Assembly (NCBI GenBank): GCA_041745535.1
Contig: JBGTIS010000232.1
Coordinates: forward strand, 1 to 12,112
Length of the DNA: 12,112 nt
Direction: 5' to 3'
Source of the DNA: JBGTIS01 sp041745535
Lineage (GTDB): Bacteria > Bacteroidota > Bacteroidia > Cytophagales > Cyclobacteriaceae
Both the position numbers and the translations under genes were made by a program. This document shows, piece after piece, positions 7,060 through 12,112 of this stretch (the stretch's first letter is position 1; every line of letters begins with the position of its first letter). The notes beneath the pieces are model-generated. The model did not search any database and was not told where the DNA came from. It saw nothing but the letters and a program-made list of their open reading frames with translations.

Positions 7060-7977
7060 TTACAGGATATATTCATTATTAACAGGTTTTACCGGCTCAG
7101 GAATATCCTGTTCGTTTAGCGTTTCTAACGTATTAATTTCTATCGTTCTTACAATGCTATCCATGGGCGTATCAAAAGGACTGTTTTCAAACGGATTCAT
7201 AATGGATACCCCATTGTTATAAGCCGCGAAAAACACAAAACCGATCAGCCAGCCAAAAAAAATGGCCCATCCGCCAATCAGGTCGGTCAGCACCATGGTA
7301 TTGAGAATGATAAAAAACCAGATAAATATCCTGGTAAAGTAAATGTAGCTGGTAGGAAACACGGTATTCTTAATGCGCTCGCATCTTCCCATGCTATCGC
7401 AAAACTGAATCAGCAGGTAATTGATTTCCTTAAAACGGAAGCCATCTATACTATTGAGCTGTGACAGCGTTTCCAGGTCATGCGACTGGAGATTCAGAAT
7501 GGCGTTGGGCACATTGGATTTTTTTCTCACCTGCTCAAAATCTTCTTTTTCCAGGTATTGCTTATAACTGGTATCGCTGATTTTTCTTAAAGCATACTTC
7601 AGGGTATACAGGAATGCCAGGTGGCGGTAAATCATTCTTTTCTGAAGAACTTTAATCTGGCTGTTATCGAAACTGTCGTTGCTTTCCCGCACATAAGCCA
7701 GCAACCCCCGGGTCCACGAGCGCGAATCGTTTACCAGTGCGCCCCAGATGATGCGGGCCTCCCACCAGCGTCCGTACGCCTGGCTGTTATTAAAACCAAT
7801 AAAAAAGGCAATGGCCGTTCCCAGTACGGTGGAAAGCATAGCCGGCACTTTAAAATAATTGTTGATGCCCCGGTCGTAAATCAGATAAACGAGGAGGCAG
7901 GAAAAAATAATAAACAGATCGAACTTCCAGGTTCTTTTCAACACCTGCGCCAGGGTCCAGTCTCTTTTGATCAGCAT
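7060..7977 (-). CDS. Bestrophin-family membrane channel
   Basis: A 305-residue protein of the bestrophin (UPF0187) family, which forms pentameric anion or cation channels in the inner membrane. The start is the ATG at 7977 (MLIKRDWTLAQVLKRTWKFD), the usual N-terminus of bacterial members. The frame stays open upstream to a TTG at 8031, but that overlaps a promoter-like TAATATTTG on the minus strand (8037-8029). Hydrophobic segments lie near 20-35, 45-62 and 220-260. The family hallmark GFNNSQAYGRWWEARIIWGA lies at 61-80, followed by LVNDSR. The central region has the expected helical cytoplasmic part, and SIMNPFENSPFDTPMDSI carries the acidic/proline motif seen near the C-terminus of the family. 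Ion selectivity cannot be told from the sequence. The gene appears monocistronic. Confidence 0.88.
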   Translation of the reverse strand: MLIKRDWTLAQVLKRTWKFDLFIIFSCLLVYLIYDRGINNYFKVPAMLSTVLGTAIAFFIGFNNSQAYGRWWEARIIWGALVNDSRSWTRGLLAYVRESNDSFDNSQIKVLQKRMIYRHLAFLYTLKYALRKISDTSYKQYLEKEDFEQVRKKSNVPNAILNLQSHDLETLSQLNSIDGFRFKEINYLLIQFCDSMGRCERIKNTVFPTSYIYFTRIFIWFFIILNTMVLTDLIGGWAIFFGWLIGFVFFAAYNNGVSIMNPFENSPFDTPMDSIVRTIEINTLETLNEQDIPEPVKPVNNEYIL

Positions 7978-8403
7978 GTTCTTATAAGGTTTAGTTGAAG
8001 CATTAGTTGCTGTGCAAACGGTTTTTTTCAAATATTAAGATTATTTTGTTTCCTGTTACCTAATCTGTTCATTTAATTTCCGATAGGCTGTGCGAAGTTA
8101 TTTATTCATCGTAGTTATAATCAAATTATTGAAAAGCCAGGAAGCCCCTGTAGAGGTCATGAAAGCAGCCCTACAGCAGGCCTGATTAGCTCATCAGCTA
8201 AATGGGAGACAACAAAGTCTATTGACAATTCTGTTTTAGTAGTAGTATTATACTCCATCGAAAGTATTGTATCCATATTTAAGATGTAGTGGATGAAAAT
8301 GCTGGAGTTCCTTCGCGATATTATGAAATAATAAGCCCTAGTGATTATAAATGTACAGAGCAGGCAACCAGACACAAACACGAAAGCTATCCCAGCTAGA
8401 TAA

Positions 8404-8442
8404 CTTCCGCGCAGGAAGAATTTTGTTTTCTGGAAACAAAAT
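8404..8442. repeat. Two 5-nt-loop inverted repeats over the mini-protein promoter
   Basis: CTTCC-GCGCA-GGAAG (8404-8418) is followed by ATTTTGTTT-TCTGG-AAACAAAAT (8420-8442), a perfect 9-bp inverted repeat. The second spans the gap between the proposed -33 and -7 elements and is well placed to be an operator. Confidence 0.45.
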
Positions 8443-8449
8443 ACTTTTC
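8422..8449 (+). promoter_or_regulatory. Candidate promoter of the mini-protein gene
   Basis: TTTG (8422-8425), a 16-nt spacer, then TACTTTTC (8442-8449), one base off TAnnTTTG. The start point would be near 8455, leaving a leader of about 47 nt before the ATG at 8503. Confidence 0.35.
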
Positions 8450-8502
8450 AAAACAAAAACCTTGGCCGGGAGTTAAATCTGGATACTTAAACAAAATTAG
8501 TT

Positions 8503-8742
8503 ATGAAAAGATTCTTTAAATTTGCAAGTTTGCTAGCTATCGCTGCTATGCTATTTACAGCTACTCCTGCCATTAGCCAAACCGGTCCTGATGAATCAAC
8601 TACGCAAAATGATCGTAGATATGATGACGATGATGGTTTCGATTTCGGCTGGCTTGGGCTGCTAGGCCTTTTGGGGCTTTTTGGTTTAAGGCGTAGGCAT
8701 GACCATGACATTGACCATCGGACTACTACTACTCCCAGATAA
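8503..8742 (+). CDS. Secreted WGxxGxxG-type mini-protein
   Basis: A 79-residue precursor. Residues 1-25 are a clear Sec signal peptide (MKRFFKFASLLAIAAMLFTA then TPAIS). The mature part is a polar linker rich in Asp (DDDDGFDFG, 41-49), a glycine-periodic hydrophobic segment WLGLLGLLGLFGL (50-62) with a glycine every third residue, a basic RRR (63-65), and a His/Asp/Thr tail. The order acidic linker, W-G-rich helix, Arg cluster is that of the WGxxGxxG proteins of Cytophagales and resembles a C-terminal sorting tail, but here the tail is nearly the whole protein. A small membrane-embedded or processed envelope protein is the best guess, and the function is unknown. It has its own promoter and a strong terminator, so it is expressed as a single unit. 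The HDHDIDH run could bind metal, which is only an inference. Confidence 0.75.
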   Translation: MKRFFKFASLLAIAAMLFTATPAISQTGPDESTTQNDRRYDDDDGFDFGWLGLLGLLGLFGLRRRHDHDIDHRTTTTPR

Positions 8743-8750
8743 ATTAAGGA

Positions 8751-8806
8751 TTCAAGAGAACATCTAAAAGGAGATTTAGTATCCTTTTGGATGCTTGAAA
8801 TTTTTT
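8751..8806 (+). terminator. Strong terminator of the mini-protein gene
   Basis: TTCAAG (8751-8756) pairs with CTTGAA (8794-8799), and CATCTAAAAGGA (8761-8772) pairs with TCCTTTTGGATG (8782-8793) with one G-U pair, around a 9-nt loop. A run of six T follows (8801-8806). Confidence 0.85.
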
Positions 8807-8836
8807 CTACTGCTTAACACGCCTCTAAAACGTAAG

Positions 8837-8862
8837 TTGCTTTCAGGCTTTTCAATATTTTG
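8837..8862 (+). promoter_or_regulatory. Weak candidate promoter of the deacetylase gene
   Basis: TTG (8837-8839), a 15-nt spacer, then ATATTTTG (8855-8862), one or two bases off the TAnnTTTG consensus. It would leave a leader of about 100 nt. No better candidate was found in 8807-8968. Confidence 0.2.
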
Positions 8863-8968
8863 ATCATAACTATTTACTAATAATAAATATCGTTTTCTAA
8901 CCTGAATCCATAATAACATCATAACCCATATAGATTGCTTCTACCAGAAAAAGTAATTCCACAACACG

Positions 8969-9853
8969 ATGTTAAAATATTTTCTCTCTCTGCTCCTTGT
9001 TGGCTGGTCGCTTCAACCTGTATTTGCACAAGCTTCTGCCTCTACCGAATCTGGTATCCACCTGGTTGTTCGGGGCGATGATATGGGCTTTTGTCATGCC
9101 GTAAACGAGGCCATTATCGAATGCTACCAAAAAGGGATGATGAAAAGCGTGGAGCTGATGCCCCCTACCCCCTGGTTTCCGGAAGCCGTAAACATGCTCA
9201 AAGCACATCCTGACCTGGATGTGGGCATTCACCTGACCTTAACCAGCGAATGGGAAAATGTAAAGTGGCGCCCCCTTACCCAGGCACCCACCCTTACCGA
9301 CGAAAACGGTTATTTCTTCCCCATGAGCTTCCCCAATCCTGATTATAAAAACCACTCCCTGAAAGAACAGGACTGGAACATCGAGGAAATTGAACAGGAA
9401 TTGCGGGCACAAATAGAATTGGCTGTTAAGGAAATTCCCTGGATCAGCCACCTGTCCGGCCATATGGGCTTTAATTCCATCGATGAAAAAATAAATGAAG
9501 TGTACGAAAAACTCGCCAAAGAATACGGCCTGTCTATTGATCTGAAAGCGATGGGAGTGCAGCGGGCTTCTTATGAAGGGCCGCATAAAACCTTTGAAGA
9601 AAAAGTAAAAAGCTTCACTAAAATGCTGGAAGGCCTTTCGCCCGGTACCTATATTTTTGTAGACCATCCCGCTTACGATACGCCCGAAGTACAGGCCATT
9701 TACCATATTGGTTACGAAGATGTAGCCGCAGACCGGCAGGGTGTAACCGAGCTGTTTACCAGCGATGCCATTATGGAGGTGATTAGAAAAAAAGGGATTG
9801 AGCTGATTAGCTATGCAGATCTGGTTAAGAGGGGTAAAACCGGAGGAAAATAA
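8969..9853 (+). CDS. Secreted ChbG/YdjC-family carbohydrate deacetylase
   Basis: A 294-residue protein of the ChbG/YdjC family, metal-dependent deacetylases that remove acetyl groups from chito-oligosaccharides and related sugars. Residues 1-20 are a signal peptide (LSLLLVGWSLQPVFA, cut before QAS), so this member acts in the periplasm or outside, unlike E. coli ChbG. The active-site motif RGDDMGFCHAVNEAI (35-49) gives Asp37 and Asp38. Next come GIHLTLTSEW (86-95) with His88, and WISHLSGHMGFNS (158-170) with His161 and His165, the expected third metal-binding site. LMPPTPWFPEAV (63-74) and TYIFVDHPAY near residue 225 also fit the family. The gene stands alone. Its 3' end faces the broken acetyltransferase gene 23 bp away. 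Confidence 0.85.
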   Translation: MLKYFLSLLLVGWSLQPVFAQASASTESGIHLVVRGDDMGFCHAVNEAIIECYQKGMMKSVELMPPTPWFPEAVNMLKAHPDLDVGIHLTLTSEWENVKWRPLTQAPTLTDENGYFFPMSFPNPDYKNHSLKEQDWNIEEIEQELRAQIELAVKEIPWISHLSGHMGFNSIDEKINEVYEKLAKEYGLSIDLKAMGVQRASYEGPHKTFEEKVKSFTKMLEGLSPGTYIFVDHPAYDTPEVQAIYHIGYEDVAADRQGVTELFTSDAIMEVIRKKGIELISYADLVKRGKTGGK

Positions 9854-9876
9854 ATTACGGGTTCTTTGTTTTTATT

Positions 9877-10388
9877 CTAACAATTGCAATCCGGAATAAT
9901 AGCATCCTGCAGGTCCATTTTCATAAAAAGTATATCCGCAAAAGCATACGTATGGTAAGGGCGGGTTTCCCGAAAGCCATACGATTGGTACAAACGAATG
10001 GCCGCTTTCATTGGAGTAGCGGTATCCAGTAATACTGAATGATAACCTTTTTCCTTTGCTTTCCGAATAATGGCATTCATCAGTAATCTGCCATACCCTT
10101 TTCCCCGAAAGGCAGGCATTACATACAGCTATTTGATTTCACAGGTGGTGTGATTGTGTTGCCTCAGTGCAATGCAACCCGCATACTGCCTTTCAGCTTC
10201 ATCGTAAAGCAATAACAAATGACCTGCCGGAGCCTGATAGGCTCCGGCAGGTCATTCATTTCATGTTGATACAGGTCGTGGCTTACGTATTCTTTAATTC
10301 CTTCATAATACTGCCATAGCAGCCGGTTTACTGCTGAAAGGTGTGCGTAACCATCGGAAATCACATATTTGCCTGCAGAGATTAACAT
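9877..10388 (-). pseudogene. GNAT acetyltransferase, broken by a frameshift and a stop codon
   Basis: A remnant of a single-domain GNAT N-acetyltransferase of about 165-170 residues. It starts at the ATG at 10388 (MLISAGKYVISDGYAHLSAV) and reads to LPE near 10238. It must then shift frame to read YQAPAGHLLLLYDEAERQYA and GCIALRQHNHTTCEIK, hits TAG at 10131-10129, and resumes as LYVMPAFRGKGYGRLLMNAI to the stop at 9877. Restored, it matches the usual order: LPGxYAPPxGxLLLA, GCVALR, CEMKRLYVxPxFRGxGxG (acetyl-CoA loop RGKGYG), then LDT and LYxSYGFxExxPY. The frameshift behaves as a single lost base in GAG-CC-TATCAG, inside a perfect 17-bp inverted repeat. The gene sits 5 nt after the aminotransferase stop codon, as the last gene of the operon. 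Confidence 0.85.
10218..10256. repeat. Perfect 17-bp inverted repeat at the GNAT frameshift
   Basis: AATGACCTGCCGGAGCC (10218-10234) and its exact reverse complement (10240-10256) flank the 5-nt loop TGATA. Both arms encode expected GNAT residues (DLPE and APAGH), so the repeat grew from native coding sequence rather than being inserted. It is also a GC-rich hairpin in the transcript. Confidence 0.95.
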
Positions 10389-10393
10389 TTTAG

Positions 10394-11212
10394 TTATTCG
10401 GCATACGCTTTTTCGGTTGTACTTACCCGGTAATTCCACTGGTGGGTATCAGGTTCGTTGCCATAGCGGATGCTATCCAGTTTTTGCTTCAGCTGATACA
10501 TCCGGGCATCTTCCTGTACATAAGGATGGTATTTTTCACCTTCAATAGCAATCATTTCAAAAGGAGCGATTACAGTGGCGGTTCCTATGCCGAACGCTTC
10601 TATCTGTCTGCCACTTTCAAAGGCAGCCTGTAATTCTTTATAGCTGATCTTTCGTACTTCCACCGGAAAGCCCAGGTCTTTGGCAATGGTAATTAAGGTA
10701 TCCCGCGTTACGCCATCCAGTATGGTATCGGTAGTAGGTGGCGTAACAAATGTGCCATCGATAAAAAACCCAATGTTCATGGTGCCGCTTTCCTCAATGT
10801 ATTCGTGGCGCCGGGCATCGGTCCAGATAATCTGGTCAAATCCTTCTTTTTTTGCTTTTTCGAACGGATAAAAAGAGCCTCCGTAATTGCCACCACATTT
10901 GGCATAGCCGGTACCCCCTTCGGCAGCCCGCACATAGTGCGTCTCTACTTTCACTTTCAATGGCTGGGCATAATACTGGGCTATGGGGCAGCAGGCAATC
11001 ATAAACAGGTATTCGTTCGCCACATGTACCCCCAGTTGCGAATCGGTAGCGATCATAAAGGGCCGGATGTACAGGGCGTTGCCCGGCTGATCAGATACCC
11101 ATTGCTGGTCGGTAGCTGTTTTACCAAAAGTGAAATTGTTAAAATTAAATTCGATGGCCCGGCTTTGTGCCACGTGTTTTACCGGTATGTTCAAAAATGG
11201 TTTCATAGTCAT
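10394..11212 (-). pseudogene. ilvE: Branched-chain aminotransferase with an internal in-frame deletion
   Basis: The 272-codon frame is clearly a class IV branched-chain amino acid aminotransferase, which interconverts Leu, Ile and Val with their 2-oxo acids. It keeps the N-terminus (IPVKHVAQSRAIEFNFNNFTFGK), then jumps at residues 35-37 (about 11104-11110) to QWVSDQPGNALYIRPF. Family members are about 355 residues with some 85-90 residues between these points. The lost part includes the FHYGQxxFEGLKAY region and the FRPxxNxxR stretch, which supply substrate and PLP-phosphate contacts. The PLP lysine Lys105 in GGTGYAKCGGNY, YIEESGTMNIGFF (138-150), TILDGVTRD (163-171) and GTATVIAP (210-217) are all intact. 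The reading frame is open, but the enzyme is probably inactive. It starts 1 nt after the DinB stop codon. The genome may hold an intact copy elsewhere. Confidence 0.85.
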
Positions 11213-11213
11213 T

Positions 11214-11759
11214 TTATTTACCTGTTGTACTCAATAAGGGAAAATAGCGTTCTTCCAGAATATTAATATGATGGATAGGGTGGCCGGCAAGCACAAAGCC
11301 CAGTGCCAGTACCGAAATTTTTATGTGATTGGAAGTGCCAACACGGTACAGCATTTCATCTGTAAAACTTTTGAATAAGGTAATACCGCACTGCCGTACC
11401 AAAGTAAATTCTGCCAACAAATCGTCAACAGTTCGGGTTTCTGCATCAGTATAGTTGCCGAATGCGGTTTCGTCAAATCCCTGTAAATGGGTTTGATCGT
11501 TTCTTGCAAACCGGAGGGCCCGGTATGCCAGAATCCTTTCGGTATCGAGCAGGTGCTGCAGCACGTTTTTCGCCGTCCATTTGCCTGGTGCATAGGTGCG
11601 GCTGCCGAGCTCATGCAATAAATCTCTGTTTATATGTGCTACTATGCTGCCATACTGCACCAGCGCGTCTATCACCGGCATATCATCTACCAAACGGATA
11701 TACCGGTCGTAGAACTGAGGCATTTCCTGTAAATCAGATTTTTTTAAGGCTGTAGGCAT
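11214..11759 (-). CDS. DinB-family metal-binding protein
   Basis: A 181-residue four-helix-bundle protein of the DinB/YfiT superfamily (DinB_2 type). The conserved stretch APGKWTAKNVLQHLLDTERI (57-76) gives the first metal-ligand histidine, His69. ILAYRALRFARNDQTHLQGF (76-95) is highly typical of the group. LAGHPIHHINILEERY (157-172) gives His160, His163 and His164, from which the other two ligands come. Many members are thiol-dependent enzymes (bacillithiol or mycothiol transferases), but this one's reaction cannot be told. It is the first gene of a tight minus-strand operon (1 nt to the aminotransferase frame, then 5 nt to the GNAT gene), and the only gene of the three that looks intact. 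The start at 11759 gives a normal-length N-terminus; a second in-frame ATG lies 12 codons further in. Confidence 0.87.
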   Translation of the reverse strand: MPTALKKSDLQEMPQFYDRYIRLVDDMPVIDALVQYGSIVAHINRDLLHELGSRTYAPGKWTAKNVLQHLLDTERILAYRALRFARNDQTHLQGFDETAFGNYTDAETRTVDDLLAEFTLVRQCGITLFKSFTDEMLYRVGTSNHIKISVLALGFVLAGHPIHHINILEERYFPLLSTTGK

Positions 11760-11785
11760 CGTATTATGTTTTCTTTCTGGTTTTC

Positions 11786-11812
11786 TAAACTTACCTGCCG
11801 AAGGGTAAACTT
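11786..11812. promoter_or_regulatory. Possible regulator binding site in the divergent promoter region
   Basis: TAAACTT occurs twice in direct orientation (11786-11792 and 11806-11812), 20 bp apart, i.e. about two helical turns. The same stretch holds the inverted pair TTACC (11791-11795) and GGTAA (11804-11808). GntR/MocR regulators often bind direct or inverted repeats near their own genes, so this is a candidate site for the adjacent regulator. Confidence 0.25.
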
Positions 11813-11815
11813 TTA

Positions 11816-11842
11816 CAAAAGTCTGAAAAATTTTATTACCAA
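11816..11842 (-). promoter_or_regulatory. Promoter of the DinB operon
   Basis: On the minus strand, TTG (11842-11840), a 16-nt spacer, then GACTTTTG (11823-11816), one base off TAnnTTTG. Transcription would start near 11808, giving a leader of about 50 nt. Confidence 0.4.
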
Positions 11843-11859
11843 TACAGATACAATTTTAT

Positions 11860-11867
11860 TATTTTTG
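11860..11867 (+). promoter_or_regulatory. -7 element of the GntR-family gene
   Basis: TATTTTTG matches TAnnTTTG exactly and lies 23 nt before the ATG at 11891. No TTG is seen at the -33 distance. That position carries CCAA, the reverse of the divergent promoter's TTGG, so the two promoters are packed together and may be controlled jointly. Confidence 0.35.
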
Positions 11868-11890
11868 ATCATAACAGTTTATTAAAATAA

Positions 11891-12112
11891 ATGAAAAGTA
11901 AGAAACTGCTGTACCAGAAAATTGCCAGTAGTCTGGAAAAGCAAATCGTAAGTGAGGTGCTGAAGGCAGGTGACAAACTACCCTCCATCCGGGTAATGTG
12001 TCACGAGCATGGCGTAAGCATGAGTACAGCTTTGCAGGCGTATTACCACCTGGAAAGCAAAAATATGAGTGTATCGAAACCGCAGTCGGGCTATTATGTA
12101 TCGTATGCAAAG
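11891..12112 (+). CDS. GntR/MocR-type transcriptional regulator (partial, cut by window edge)
   Basis: The first 74 codons of a gene that runs off the right edge. They encode a GntR-type winged helix-turn-helix: LLYQKIASSLEKQIVSEVLK (6-25), AGDKLPSIRVMCHEHGVSMS (26-45), TALQAYYHLESKNM (46-59) and the wing SKPQSGYYVSY (62-72). The order and the SGYYVSY ending fit the N-terminus of MocR-type regulators, which carry a C-terminal PLP aminotransferase-like domain, better than FadR or HutC types. The deciding part lies beyond the window. It is transcribed divergently from the DinB operon with only 131 bp between the start codons, so it is a candidate regulator of that operon. The start at 11891 is the first ATG after a consensus -7 element and gives the usual N-terminal length. 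Confidence 0.85.
   Translation, partial: MKSKKLLYQKIASSLEKQIVSEVLKAGDKLPSIRVMCHEHGVSMSTALQAYYHLESKNMSVSKPQSGYYVSYAK

Larger units (their letters stand above)
7978..8502. other. Mostly non-coding stretch between bestrophin and mini-protein genes
   Basis: It holds the leader of the bestrophin gene (to about 8040), then AT-rich DNA with no convincing gene. A minus-strand frame at 8157-8381 (74 codons) matches no family I know. A plus-strand frame across 8195-8330 is open only between stops. Short inverted repeats occur: CTGTAG/CTACAG around 8147-8175 and TTAGCT-CATC-AGCTAA around 8185-8200. The right end (8404-8449) carries hairpins and a promoter for the next gene. Confidence 0.5.

Noticed and set aside
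7978..8031. Upstream extension of the bestrophin gene by 18 codons
   Set aside because: It would need a TTG start that coincides with a promoter-like TAATATTTG. The ATG at 7977 gives the usual family N-terminus.
8157..8381. Minus-strand frame of 74 codons beginning MFVSGCLLCTFIIT
   Set aside because: It has no recognisable family, no promoter element in place and no partner gene. It lies in AT-rich spacer DNA with short hairpins, and chance openness is the simpler explanation.
9239..9706. Minus-strand 155-codon frame opposite the deacetylase
   Set aside because: It is a Phe/Ile/Gly-rich shadow of a well-supported gene, with no motif of its own.
11860..11875. TGATCA palindrome as a specific operator
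   Set aside because: It is six bases in AT-rich DNA and common by chance. It is kept only as part of the shared 13-mer observation.

Overview
The window reads as a chromosomal segment of a Bacteroidota bacterium, most likely of the order Cytophagales. The evidence is an outer-membrane beta-barrel receptor with an N-terminal carboxypeptidase-regulatory-like domain, a LytS/LytTR two-component pair, a bestrophin-like channel, a small haem-binding-domain cytochrome, a WGxxGxxG-tailed mini-protein, almost no Shine-Dalgarno sequences, and several promoters of the Bacteroidota form TTTG-N16/17-TAnnTTTG. Nothing in the window is a recognisable phage, insertion sequence, CRISPR array or RNA gene, so no clear new multi-gene system is visible. 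The interest lies in regulatory architecture, one odd mini-protein and a decaying operon.

Layout. 1-356: non-coding leader with a hairpin, a foldable element ending in a T-run, a Crp/Fnr-type operator and a promoter. 357-1467: a two-gene plus-strand operon for a split YeeE/YedE (TsuA-like) sulfur transporter, closed by a strong terminator. 1555-1758: a possible methyltransferase remnant. 1748-2206 (minus): a membrane-anchored haem-binding protein. 2390-4954 (minus): an outer-membrane beta-barrel receptor. Divergent from it, 5226-7054 (plus): a LytS-type histidine kinase overlapping a LytTR response regulator by 4 nt. 7060-7977 (minus): a bestrophin-like channel, convergent with the regulator. 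7978-8502: mostly non-coding. 8503-8742 (plus): the WGxxGxxG mini-protein in its own promoter/terminator unit. 8969-9853 (plus): a secreted ChbG/YdjC-type deacetylase. 9877-11759 (minus): a tight operon of DinB-family protein, branched-chain aminotransferase and GNAT acetyltransferase. 11891-12112 (plus, cut by the window edge): a divergent GntR/MocR-type regulator.

Working together. The YeeE pair probably imports thiosulfate or a related reduced sulfur compound, and its promoter looks like a class II Crp/Fnr-activated promoter. The sensor kinase and LytTR regulator probably act together, and their divergent position next to the beta-barrel receptor suggests that the receptor is a target. In the DinB operon only the first gene looks intact. 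The aminotransferase has lost roughly 85-90 codons in frame from its N-terminal domain, and the acetyltransferase carries a frameshift and a nonsense codon. The frameshift lies in a perfect 17-bp inverted repeat, which suggests a palindrome-templated mutation.

All family assignments come from reading the translations by eye. No database search or folding program was run.
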